This document shows, piece by piece, positions 25,701 through 33,325 of a stretch of 37,330 bases of DNA. Both the position numbers and the translations under genes were made by a program. The stretch is from Bacteroidales bacterium (GTDB lineage: Bacteria; Bacteroidota; Bacteroidia; Bacteroidales; UBA12077). The DNA is taken from positions 1 through 37,330 of the forward strand of contig JAIPAF010000003.1 in NCBI GenBank assembly GCA_021740225.1, written 5' to 3'. The notes under the pieces were generated by a model. It was given only the letters and a program-made list of their open reading frames with translations. It was not told where the DNA came from and did not search any database. The number at the start of each line of letters is the position of its first letter. The stretch's first letter is position 1.

Positions 25701-25789
25701 CAACCATCCTTACGCTAGTGACCATCCCTTGCGTGTATTACATTTTTCAGCGAAAAGAAGTATTGTCAAATCCGGAAGATCAGGAATAA
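22706..25789 (+). CDS. RND efflux pump, inner-membrane permease (HAE1-like)
   Basis: This 1027-aa protein is a full-length RND transporter: one N-terminal helix, a large periplasmic loop, six membrane helices (about 335-500), a helix at about 522-542 opening the second half, a second periplasmic loop, and the last helices (about 865-1015). Family hallmarks include FPDLRNPRLFVEL, MLVDNAIVVIEN in TM4, GSEFMPKSQGG, and the final helices PIVMTSITTILALLPL. Proton-relay positions differ from AcrB: TM4 has D408-N409 in place of Asp-Asp, and TM10 has N926-N927 in place of Lys-Asn (GIAVNNSIILVDA). One relay aspartate is thus retained while the second aspartate and the lysine are both asparagine. It should work with the lipoprotein adaptor and TolC-like channel upstream. 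It is followed after 9 bp by the RND-ABC fusion, so a heteromeric RND (MdtBC-like) is possible. Confidence 0.93.
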   Translation: MIKLTRFSVKYPVTITMLVFAVLLLGYISFNRLGTDLFPDLRNPRLFVELHSGEKPPSEIESRFAENIESLGIRQNGVTDVSTEIGTGRMLTTIHYEWGQDMNAAFLDLQKALSSVATNQEVDELNIYQNDPNAAPIMRVIVSNADINDMNLLRQTAENYIYNQLVRLNGVADVELSGEEEAQLLIQTESYLMDAHGLSMDEISSRIQAFNRDISGGTLEEKGTEYLITGESLLGKVEDFRNLIVGYQQKTSRNNERTQIPVTLEQVADVQMKNKDPDNMVYFNGERCIGLAIYKEQGKNTVDIVKLVDQALTDLNKALPGYRFTVVENQGEYIDQAIGEVENTALIGILLAVFVLFLFLRRLRVTLIVSVAIPISIIATFNLMYFNGLSLNVMTLGGLALGAGMLVDNAIVVIENIFRHIEEGSSVKDAAIQGTAEMGGAITASTLTTIVVFLPIVYLHGESGELFKEEAWTVAFSLLSSLFVALLVIPVMTDKWIKAERKKTLKSVNIGWYGRWLSGILNKRWLVIGLSAGLIGFAALLLPRVGSEFMPKSQGGAFAVSIELPGGTRLEKTARVGRQVQAMMDDAFGDKVSYYYLHVGPGTEEDAATTELMQGSNFASIQVQPKEGAVIRPEEVIALTNSSLGDVSGLKIEYKQKQTSLDEILGTDASPLVVQTSGEELEQIESITENIRKELTGIEGLYDVKTNFDKGAPEIEVRVDRYQAGMYNISLDQIVNQIERQLTGMEIGEFDREGEMTDITLKLPDLSRKDLEELELRSGNQVIRLDQIATFHTGQSPGKIYRENQKRVGKVMARIEEDITLDRVVKKVNAKLAGIEFPARYQTEITGEEQKRAESFASLKFALILSIILVYMVMASQFESLLHPMTILLSLPLAFTGPVFLFLGIGESFNIIAYIGIIMLAGIAVNNSIILVDAIRRYQRQGMVKRDAILQAGQNRIRPIVMTSITTILALLPLTIDFGQSAELRSPMAWAVIGGLITSTILTLVTIPCVYYIFQRKEVLSNPEDQE

Positions 25790-25798
25790 GCCTTCACT

Positions 25799-28700
25799 AT
25801 GAACAAATTTGTAAAGCGAAAAATACTGGTCTCCATGCTGTTCCTGGCTTTAGTCATGCTGGGAATCTTTTCCTATCGATCGATGCCGGTTGAACTATTT
25901 CCAAGCGCCGAAACACCGGTACTCTATGTCCAGGTAAACTACCGTTCCCAAATAAACCCTCATTTTGTGGAAAAGGATGCCATCATTCCCCTGGAGGGGA
26001 TCATCAGTGAAGAAGAAGGTGTTGATGAGCTGGAATCGAACATTTCACAAAGGCGGGCAACCATTGTGGTTACCTTCAGGCAGGATGTGGACATCAACTA
26101 TGCTTATCTGAAGCTGGAGCAAAAGATACAGGAGTTTCAGCGGGAACACCGGGAAAACTATATGGTAAACCTGGTCAAGGTCAATACCGACATGTCCTCC
26201 AACCAGTTTATGACCATCCAGGCGCGGGGTGAAGGCGATATCGACCGGATTCGGAATGTCGTTGATCAGGAGATCCTTTCCGATCTGGTGGCAGTGAATG
26301 GCGTAGGTGATGCTACGGTTCAGGGAGGACAGGAACGATCCGTTGAAGTAATTTTTGATGAGGAAACCTGTGAGGCCCTTCACATCACACCCGGAAGGAT
26401 CAATAACCGGCTCAATATGTATTCCAATCAGCGGCTATATGGCGGGATGGTCTATGATGTGGGCAAACGCTGGATTGTAAACGTATCCGGTGAATTAACC
26501 AGCATCAATGAACTAGGGGATATCATACTGGATGACAACGGTAACGTTCGTCTGCAGGATGTGGCTACAATCAACATGGGAAAAAAAGAGCGGGAAACCA
26601 TCAGCCGTGTAAACGGCATGGAAGCAGTGACCATAACGATCTATAACGACGCCAATGTAAATGATATCACACTCTACCATAAGCTACAGGATGCCATAGA
26701 AAATATTAACTCGGAGATGGCTTCCAATCGAGTTGAACTGGTTATCCAGAGCTGTGAGGCTGAAACCATGGAAGAGAACATGAATCAGATACTCAGCCTT
26801 GCTTTAATCGGCGGATTACTGGCCATCTTCGTCCTATGGATATTCCTGCGGAACATACGTTTGGTAGTTGTTGTGGCGCTTGCGATACCCATTTCCATCT
26901 TCGCCTCGATTAATTTTCTCTATGCTGCCGGCATTACCATCAACACGCTCACTTTAATGGGTGTGGCCCTGGCCATCGGGATGCTCCTGGATAACAGTGT
27001 GGTGGTGCTGGAAAATATCTATCGGTTAAGGACAGAAGGTGCCACTCCAGTAGGTGCTGCATCCGGAGGAACAAGACAGGTGATCCGTGCCGTGACGGCC
27101 GCTACTCTTACAACAATAGCCGTTTTTCTGCCCTTTGCATTTTCTACAGAGTTCTTCATTAAACTCTTGGGGAACAATGTGGGGTTTTCCATTATTTTTA
27201 CCTTGCTGGTGTCGCTTCTTGTGGCACTAATATTTATACCGATGGTGGTATACCAATTCCTCAAAGCCCGCAGGAAAGCCCTGACCCTCCATTCGATAAA
27301 TTTTCGAAAACCAATAATTCGCGGATACCTGATATTGTTAAGATTTTGTCTGCGCCATCCTGCCCAGGTGCTCTTTACCATGGTCTTGCTATTTTTTGCC
27401 GCAGTAGTGATTAGTCTGTCAGTTAGTGTAAACACCCTACAGGAAGCGGAAACAGACAGTTTTCGGGTTTCAATCACCATGCCGGGGGGTACAACCCTGA
27501 AAACCTCCGATGAAACGGTAAGCAATATGGAGGACGATCTCGGAAATATAGAGGAGATTGATGAAGTAGTCAGCAACATTGAAGCAGAAGAAGCTTCCAT
27601 GATCATCCAATTGAAGGAAGAGTTTAAAAAGATCAACGACCGGAGTGTAGCTCAAATAAAAGATGATGTACTGAATAGGCTGGATGTATATAACAACGTT
27701 CATGTTAGCATTACGGACATGACCTCGTCTGATGACAGCAACTTCAATATTGGAGGCGGTGCTTCAGATTTTTTGAGTTTCATGGGTGTCGGACAACAAA
27801 CGGAAGAGGTGCTCATCAAGGGTTCGAATTATGAAGATATGGTTTTGGTTGGTGAAAATGTAGAGTATATACTTTCTGAAGAATCGGATAATGTAACCTC
27901 GGCGCGCCTGCAAATATCGCGTGAACAGCCGGAGGTGAGGGTACTTTTCGACCAACGCCTAATGGAGGCTTTAAATATAGATTACACCAGTGTGCAACAG
28001 GAGATGAACGCTTTCTCCAGGCAACTCGAGAGTGGTATGACCTTTAAACAGGGTGATGAGGAATACGATATTACCATACGCAGCAAACAGGCTGAAGAAA
28101 ATCAAAAAGAACAAAAAGGCATGGAAGATCTCCGGCATTTGCTCATAGATGCTGACAATGATAGTGTTGTTTCCTCCCATCATCTAATGGATTTCAGTTC
28201 CCTGCGCTATAGTGAAGGAATTGCTTCCATTCACCGGCAAAACAGGGAAAAAAGCATCTCGGTAAATTACCGCTTTTCATCTGAAATCAATGAAGACAAT
28301 GATTTGCTGGAGAGTGCCCGTGCCGAAGTAGACGAACTGATTTCCGGTTTATACGTTCCACCGGGAGTAGCGGTAGAAGTACAGCATGAGCAGGATCAAT
28401 ACGGTGAATTCAAAATGCTTATTCTTGCTGCCTTTATACTGATCTATATGATCCTTGCTTCCGTATTTGAAAGCTTTTCCACCCCATTCGTCCTGTTGTT
28501 TTCCATACCCTTGGCGGCCATCGGATCGCTCATGGGGCTCATTTTAACCGGAAATTCCCTGCTCAATGCCAATACCCTTATTGGGTTTCTCATCCTCCTG
28601 GGAGTGGTGGTCAATAATGGGATCATACTGATTGATTTTGTGCAAAATATGAGGTTCAATGGAGCCAGGATTGCACGAGCCGTTATCAGTGCAGGATTGC

Positions 28701-30514
28701 TTCGTGTGCGCCCGATTCTCATTACCGTGATCACCACAGTTATAGGAATGCTTCCACTGGCCATGGGACAGGGCGAATATGTAGGTAGCATTGGAGCTCC
28801 TTTTGCCATCACAGTGATTGGCGGGTTGCTGTTTTCCACCTTGTTCACACTGGTAATCATTCCCACCGCCTACTACGCAATGGAAACCACCCTTCGTTGG
28901 TTTGCTTCGCTTCCGCTTCACATCAAGATCATCAACTGGATGCTTTTGCCGGCAGGTATAGTGCTGGCCATCATAGAGGCGGATACCCTGCTGTGGCAAA
29001 TGGTTGGCGTGGTTGCCGTATTGACTGTTGTGCCTGCAACGACCTGGTTTTTCACCGAAAGCCTGCGTAAAGCATCAGCGGACGTAATCGACAGAAATAG
29101 TGACATCGTTATCCGTATCCGAAACCTGGTAAAAATCTATGACCGGCCTTCAAGACCCCTGCGTGAATGGCTGGGGAACAAGCATCTGAATGAACTCCTT
29201 GGTATGGGAGAAGAAAAACAAAATTCACGTCAGGAGCTGATATGGCAGATGCCGCTTCTGGGCTTCCTCGGATGGTTTGCCTGGTTTTATCAGTCGGGGG
29301 GATTTTGGACATACATCTTATCTGTGGCGTTATGGTTTTACTTAATTTTCCTGATTAAACGTCTCATTACCCTGTTTCCCTCATCCCGTGTTAAAAGATG
29401 GTTTTCCCGGCTGCATTGGATTGTTCTTCGGTTTTTCCCTCTTGTTATACTCGGAGTCTATCAAATCAAATTCACGAATACGGGAGCCACGGTTGTCTGG
29501 GGATTACTCACTTATTTCCTTCTGGGCATTTATCTTACTTCACAACACCTCAAGGAAAACCGGGTGAACACCGCCCGCATCAAAGGGCGTTTTGCCGGTC
29601 TGAAAAAACTATGGATAAACCTTGTGCGCGCCGTGCCGATGATCGGTCGTGAGCGAAAGCCTTTCAAAGCGCTGAAGAGTGTCTCGATGGATATCGGTCA
29701 TGGAATGTTTGGCCTGCTTGGCCCCAACGGAGCAGGCAAGACAACCCTGATGCGGATTATATGTGGTGTGCTGGAGCAGAGCTATGGGAAGATCACCATC
29801 AACGAGATCGATACCCTTGAAAAACGGGAAGAATTGCAGGGGTTGATCGGATATTTGCCCCAGGAATTCGGCATGTATGAAAATATGACCGCCAGGGATT
29901 ACCTGGATTACCAGGCCATACTCAAAGGTTTGCACAATCCGCAAACCCGTAAGGAAAGGGTGGACAATGTATTGCAGTCGGTTCACATGATTTCCAATGC
30001 CAATAAAAAGATCGGTTCGTTCTCAGGGGGTATGAAACAACGGATAGGAATTGCCCAGGTATTGCTGAACCTACCCCGTATACTGGTGGTGGATGAGCCA
30101 ACAGCCGGACTGGATCCCCGTGAACGCATCCGCTTCCGAAATCTTTTGGTAGAGCTGAGCAGTGAACGGGTAGTGATCTTCTCTACCCATATTATCGAAG
30201 ATATTGCCAGTTCGTGCAACCAACTGGCAGTGCTTGACAAAGGAAACCTGAAATATTACGGAAAACCGGCTGAGATGGCATCACTGGCAAAAAACAGGGT
30301 ATGGCAGTTTGATGTTCCGGCAGAACAATTTGAAGGGATAGCCCAGGATTTGAAAGTGGTTCATCATATAAGAAAAGGAGAAAATATCCGTGTGAGGGTA
30401 GTGAATCCCGACAAGCCGCATGAAAATGCCCAAAATGTTACTGCTGTGCTTGAAGACGCCTATATATGGCTCCTGAACTTCAGCGGAAAAAACAATACAA
30501 TTCAATCATCTTAA
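25799..30514 (+). CDS. RND pump fused to a membrane linker and an ABC nucleotide-binding domain
   Basis: This single 1571-aa reading frame combines two transporter classes. Residues 1 to about 1030 are an RND pump with TM4 D398-N399 (MLLDNSVVVLEN) and TM10 N939-N940 (VVVNNGIILIDF). Two extra membrane helices follow (about 1040-1085). Residues about 1103-1115 (IVIRIRNLVKIYDRP) look like strand 1 of an ABC ATPase. About 170 residues with four predicted helices (near 1151-1168, 1170-1192, 1206-1222 and 1231-1250) and a basic stretch come next. The ATPase then resumes at about 1288 (FKALKSVSMDIGHGMFG). It has Walker A GPNGAGKTT (1308-1316), signature SGGMKQ (1409-1414), Walker B D1432 and E1433, and H1464, so it looks catalytically competent. 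The ATPase is paralogous to the one at 15314 and is probably paired with the permease that follows. No frameshift or stop is seen at the junctions. Confidence 0.92.
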   Translation: MNKFVKRKILVSMLFLALVMLGIFSYRSMPVELFPSAETPVLYVQVNYRSQINPHFVEKDAIIPLEGIISEEEGVDELESNISQRRATIVVTFRQDVDINYAYLKLEQKIQEFQREHRENYMVNLVKVNTDMSSNQFMTIQARGEGDIDRIRNVVDQEILSDLVAVNGVGDATVQGGQERSVEVIFDEETCEALHITPGRINNRLNMYSNQRLYGGMVYDVGKRWIVNVSGELTSINELGDIILDDNGNVRLQDVATINMGKKERETISRVNGMEAVTITIYNDANVNDITLYHKLQDAIENINSEMASNRVELVIQSCEAETMEENMNQILSLALIGGLLAIFVLWIFLRNIRLVVVVALAIPISIFASINFLYAAGITINTLTLMGVALAIGMLLDNSVVVLENIYRLRTEGATPVGAASGGTRQVIRAVTAATLTTIAVFLPFAFSTEFFIKLLGNNVGFSIIFTLLVSLLVALIFIPMVVYQFLKARRKALTLHSINFRKPIIRGYLILLRFCLRHPAQVLFTMVLLFFAAVVISLSVSVNTLQEAETDSFRVSITMPGGTTLKTSDETVSNMEDDLGNIEEIDEVVSNIEAEEASMIIQLKEEFKKINDRSVAQIKDDVLNRLDVYNNVHVSITDMTSSDDSNFNIGGGASDFLSFMGVGQQTEEVLIKGSNYEDMVLVGENVEYILSEESDNVTSARLQISREQPEVRVLFDQRLMEALNIDYTSVQQEMNAFSRQLESGMTFKQGDEEYDITIRSKQAEENQKEQKGMEDLRHLLIDADNDSVVSSHHLMDFSSLRYSEGIASIHRQNREKSISVNYRFSSEINEDNDLLESARAEVDELISGLYVPPGVAVEVQHEQDQYGEFKMLILAAFILIYMILASVFESFSTPFVLLFSIPLAAIGSLMGLILTGNSLLNANTLIGFLILLGVVVNNGIILIDFVQNMRFNGARIARAVISAGLLRVRPILITVITTVIGMLPLAMGQGEYVGSIGAPFAITVIGGLLFSTLFTLVIIPTAYYAMETTLRWFASLPLHIKIINWMLLPAGIVLAIIEADTLLWQMVGVVAVLTVVPATTWFFTESLRKASADVIDRNSDIVIRIRNLVKIYDRPSRPLREWLGNKHLNELLGMGEEKQNSRQELIWQMPLLGFLGWFAWFYQSGGFWTYILSVALWFYLIFLIKRLITLFPSSRVKRWFSRLHWIVLRFFPLVILGVYQIKFTNTGATVVWGLLTYFLLGIYLTSQHLKENRVNTARIKGRFAGLKKLWINLVRAVPMIGRERKPFKALKSVSMDIGHGMFGLLGPNGAGKTTLMRIICGVLEQSYGKITINEIDTLEKREELQGLIGYLPQEFGMYENMTARDYLDYQAILKGLHNPQTRKERVDNVLQSVHMISNANKKIGSFSGGMKQRIGIAQVLLNLPRILVVDEPTAGLDPRERIRFRNLLVELSSERVVIFSTHIIEDIASSCNQLAVLDKGNLKYYGKPAEMASLAKNRVWQFDVPAEQFEGIAQDLKVVHHIRKGENIRVRVVNPDKPHENAQNVTAVLEDAYIWLLNFSGKNNTIQSS

Positions 30515-30517
30515 AAC

Positions 30518-30524
30518 AAGGAGG
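30518..30524 (+). promoter_or_regulatory. Shine-Dalgarno-like site before the last permease gene
   Basis: AAGGAGG lies just after the stop of the fusion gene, 16 nt before ATG 30541. The spacing is long, but it is the only strong site here and supports 30541 over the upstream in-frame ATG at 30466, which lies inside the preceding gene. Confidence 0.45.
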
Positions 30525-30540
30525 AAATTTTCAAACCAGT

Positions 30541-31254
30541 ATGGTAAAACTGATAAAACATTGGCTTATCAACTCCGTGCAAATCACCCGGCACAACCTG
30601 AAAATCATATTCGGGGATAAATTTCCCTTCTTCCTGTTGGGGGCATTTGCCATATTCATCTTCATCGTGTTAATCAATTTGTTCGGGGGTGATCCGTTCA
30701 CCAGTGAATCGGTTTATTCACTGCTGGTCTTTGAAGGGATCATCATCGTATTTTTCCCCACCATCTATGCGGTACAGACGGATATTGACAAACGGACCAT
30801 AGAGATTCTTTTCGGCATTCCCGATTACCGTTATAAAGTATGGCTAGTACGCCTTCTGATCGCCTTCATCGTATGCTGGGTTCTTCTGGCGGTACTGGCC
30901 CTGATGTGCTATTTCGCACTGGTCAGTTTTCCCGTGGGCACCATGATCTATTATGTCATCTTTCCGGTTTTTGCCCTGGGAAGCCTGGGATTCCTCATTG
31001 CAACCCTGGTAAAAAACGGAAACAGCGCTGCGGTTGTAGCTATAATCATTGGTTTGGGCTTATGGGTATTATCCGAGGCATTGGTAGATAGTCAGTGGAA
31101 CGTCTTTCTCAACCCGTTTGATGAGGCCGATATGGCCGGACAAATATGGGAAGCTACCATAAGGAAGAACCGCCTGTTCCTTTTCGTTGCCGGAGTGGTA
31201 TTTCTTGTGGGTGGTTTACTAGGTCTCCAGAACCGGGAAGGGTTTATGCAGTAA
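30541..31254 (+). CDS. ABC-2 type permease, small (NosY/GldF-like)
   Basis: This 237-aa integral membrane protein has about six hydrophobic helices: FFLLGAFAIFIFIVLINLF, SLLVFEGIIIVFFPTIYAV, LLIAFIVCWVLLAVLALMCY, MIYYVIFPVFALGSLGFLIA, VVAIIIGLGLWVLSEALV, and LFLFVAGVVFLVGGLLGL. The opening ITRHNLKIIFGDKFPF and the segment TDIDKRTIEILFGIPDYRYK before helix 3 are typical of ABC-2 permeases that keep contact with a NatA-like ATPase. No separate ATPase gene follows, so its natural partner is the ATPase domain at the C-terminus of the RND-ABC fusion encoded just upstream. An earlier in-frame ATG at 30466 would overlap that gene and add an uncharacteristic polar stretch, so it is not preferred. Confidence 0.85.
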   Translation: MVKLIKHWLINSVQITRHNLKIIFGDKFPFFLLGAFAIFIFIVLINLFGGDPFTSESVYSLLVFEGIIIVFFPTIYAVQTDIDKRTIEILFGIPDYRYKVWLVRLLIAFIVCWVLLAVLALMCYFALVSFPVGTMIYYVIFPVFALGSLGFLIATLVKNGNSAAVVAIIIGLGLWVLSEALVDSQWNVFLNPFDEADMAGQIWEATIRKNRLFLFVAGVVFLVGGLLGLQNREGFMQ

Positions 31255-31268
31255 AATTGTTTGAAAAG

Positions 31269-31393
31269 AGTTTGAGGGTTTGACAGAAGTTTGAGGGTTG
31301 AGCCATTGATGGTTATTTATTGTCATTGATGGTCATTAAGTACCCATTTGTTGCCATTCAGTGGTTAATTCGATGGTCATTCAGTGGTCATTC
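31269..31393. repeat. Degenerate short-repeat patch after the export operon
   Basis: AGTTTGAGGGTT occurs at 31269-31280 and 31288-31299. CATTGATGG occurs at 31304-31312 and 31324-31332. CATTCAGTGGT occurs at 31355-31365 and 31378-31388. TGGTCATTC occurs at 31374-31382 and 31385-31393. The units are related but irregular. The patch fills most of the 248-bp gap between the convergent export operon and glycoside hydrolase gene, where no gene is seen. Confidence 0.65.
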
Positions 31394-31502
31394 GATTGTA
31401 ATTCAGGAACATTGATTACCATCCGTCAAAAGCCGAACAAGTGTATGGTCATATATTTATGAACCATATATCTTCAGGTCAAAAATCTGTCCGACCCATA
31501 GC

Positions 31503-33221
31503 CTACCTGGTTCTTATCTTAAAAGCGACATCCGGATGGATTTTTCTCATCTCCGGGACCTGGATTTTCAACTTTCCATTCCGGGAGCTTTCGGTGTAGG
31601 ATTGGATCTTTTTTCCACTCCAGGTATCATACCACACAACTGTATAGCTCTGATCTGTCAGTCCTTCAATAGTAAATTGGAATCCGCTGATGTCTTTACT
31701 TTGATAAGAACGACCCCATCCAAATGCGTTCTTTCCAGTTCCCATAACGTAAAGATCGACGCCATTTGCAGAAACTTTCAGAGGTCGGTAAGGCTTATTT
31801 GCCAAATCAATATCTGAAACAAAACCGGCAAGGATCTTAAGATGATCCCAGTCTTGCTCAGTTAATTCCGGGTAACTCCACCACACCGGAGTAGCCGCGA
31901 GGCCACTGGTCAGGCACGCCCATATCTGGTTGTGATAGGAAATGTGGTACCGCTCATCCTCTGGTTCAAAATAGGCAAGGCTGGCACCGGCTTCACCAAA
32001 AATGGCGGGTTTTTTGAAATTATCCCAGAACCTGCGGCTCGCCCAGGCATAATTATACATGGCACTGCGCAAGCTGTCGCCGGGATATTTTGCTTCCCAT
32101 CCTTGTTCAGGGTAAACATGAAGATTCGGAATATCAATCAAATGGTGCAATGTTTCCCGGTATTGTTTGAATCCTCCGCTAAAAGAGGCGGTAACCGGAT
32201 GGTTATAGGGATCGTGCTCTTCAAAGTATTCCTCACATTTCTTAACCCATTCGTAACATTCCCGGTGCCTTCCATGGGCCCATCCGTCGGTACCGTTCAT
32301 TTCATTGATCAGCTCCCAGATACCCATGCTGCGGCTATAAGCAAACCGGGCTATCATATACCGGTATTTTTGCTTCTGGTATTCCCATACCAGTGAATCA
32401 CTATAAACCTCCTCCACTTTAACAAGCTGGCTGTAGGGGTTATTTTCCCACTGCGATGCCCAAACGGTTTTGGAAAAAAGGTCGTGCGGCCAGATAGCAT
32501 ACATCAACTTGACATCCCTTTCTTCGAGAATCGATAGCAAAGAGTCGATCCGTCCTACCTTCTTCTGGTTGTACTTCCCCAGCACCTCCTCAATCAGGCC
32601 GGTACCGTTGAGAAATCCACCATAGGTAATGTCCCAGATGGCAAACAGGTTGGCATCGTGTTCGGCATACTTTTCAAACCGCTGCATATCATTCTTCCAG
32701 GGAGAATAAACCCCTGTGCCGTAGAAGGTTTTCCCGTCATCATAAGCAAAATAGTGCGGATTGACCTCTGAAGGCTTGATCCATCCATAATGTTTCGATT
32801 CAATGGCTGTGAATTTTGCTGAGGCCGATTCGCCCTTCTCTCCCTCATCTTCAACAAACAACTGATAAGTGTATTCACCCGTTTCGCCGGGTGAGAAACG
32901 GACTTTCCACTGTTCCCTGTCTCTGTAATTGTCGTAAAACCCGTTTATCCTTATCTCTTTCCCGGAAGGAGCCGTAAACAATGCATATGCATCAATGTCT
33001 GCAGGGTCATAGGGATTTTCAATCTCTACATTCCTGAGGTCGAATAAGATCTCGAATTTTTCATACTTTTTTACCCTGGTGGTATTGGTCCCGGCTATTT
33101 TAATTACCGGTGATCCTACTTTCCGTTCTCTACCTGTAATTCCCTTTCTTTCCGAAAAAGCTTGATTCAATGAAAACAAAATAACTACCATGATGAGGTA
33201 AAATGAGGTGAATTTTTTCAT
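31503..33221 (-). CDS. Secreted glycoside hydrolase with N-terminal DUF5060 domain (clan GH-A-like)
   Basis: This 572-aa protein has a signal peptide (MKKFTSFYLIMVVILFSLNQ). Residues about 40-140 are a DUF5060-type beta-sandwich (KYEKFEILFDL, FSPGETGEYTYQLFV). A TIM-barrel region follows (about 150-480) with the clan A pattern: a probable acid/base E307 after an asparagine (WELINEMNG) and a probable nucleophile E410 (PAIFGEAGA). A C-terminal beta domain holds YTVVWYDTWSGKK and a final PDVAFKIRTR, similar to the C-terminal modules of related enzymes. The substrate is unknown; relatives act on plant or algal glycans. It is one of two secreted hydrolases side by side on the minus strand, but no SusC/SusD genes are present, so this is not a complete polysaccharide utilisation locus. 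Confidence 0.78.
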   Translation of the reverse strand: MKKFTSFYLIMVVILFSLNQAFSERKGITGRERKVGSPVIKIAGTNTTRVKKYEKFEILFDLRNVEIENPYDPADIDAYALFTAPSGKEIRINGFYDNYRDREQWKVRFSPGETGEYTYQLFVEDEGEKGESASAKFTAIESKHYGWIKPSEVNPHYFAYDDGKTFYGTGVYSPWKNDMQRFEKYAEHDANLFAIWDITYGGFLNGTGLIEEVLGKYNQKKVGRIDSLLSILEERDVKLMYAIWPHDLFSKTVWASQWENNPYSQLVKVEEVYSDSLVWEYQKQKYRYMIARFAYSRSMGIWELINEMNGTDGWAHGRHRECYEWVKKCEEYFEEHDPYNHPVTASFSGGFKQYRETLHHLIDIPNLHVYPEQGWEAKYPGDSLRSAMYNYAWASRRFWDNFKKPAIFGEAGASLAYFEPEDERYHISYHNQIWACLTSGLAATPVWWSYPELTEQDWDHLKILAGFVSDIDLANKPYRPLKVSANGVDLYVMGTGKNAFGWGRSYQSKDISGFQFTIEGLTDQSYTVVWYDTWSGKKIQSYTESSRNGKLKIQVPEMRKIHPDVAFKIRTR

Positions 33222-33325
33222 AGAAAAGCGGTTTGTATGTTAATCCTGTTTTTAAAAGAAGAAAAAATCAGTATTTAGGTATATATTCCTTGTCACTTTT
33301 AATCTCAGCAGCTTAAATCTGCTAC

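Larger units (their letters stand above)
15314..31254 (+). other. Predicted composite ABC/RND export operon
   Basis: The genes run on one strand with gaps of 11, 6 and 5 bp, then a 617-bp gap caused by an apparent insertion, then 9 and 26 bp. The order is ABC ATPase, ABC-2 permease/M1-like/golvesin fusion, TolC-like outer-membrane factor, membrane-fusion lipoprotein, inserted four-helix-bundle gene, RND pump, RND-ABC fusion, ABC-2 permease. One adaptor and one outer-membrane channel appear to serve two RND and two ABC modules. Co-transcription is inferred from spacing; no internal promoter or terminator was recognised. Confidence 0.7.

Noticed and set aside
28900-29700. Frameshift or misassembly creating an artificial RND-ABC fusion
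   Set aside because: The frame is open throughout, with sensible membrane helices across the linker and no overlapping start/stop signature. It cannot be excluded without reads.
30466-30540. Earlier ATG for the final ABC-2 permease, overlapping the RND-ABC gene
   Set aside because: It would add a polar non-family leader; ATG 30541 follows a Shine-Dalgarno-like site and begins with the usual ABC-2 N-terminus.
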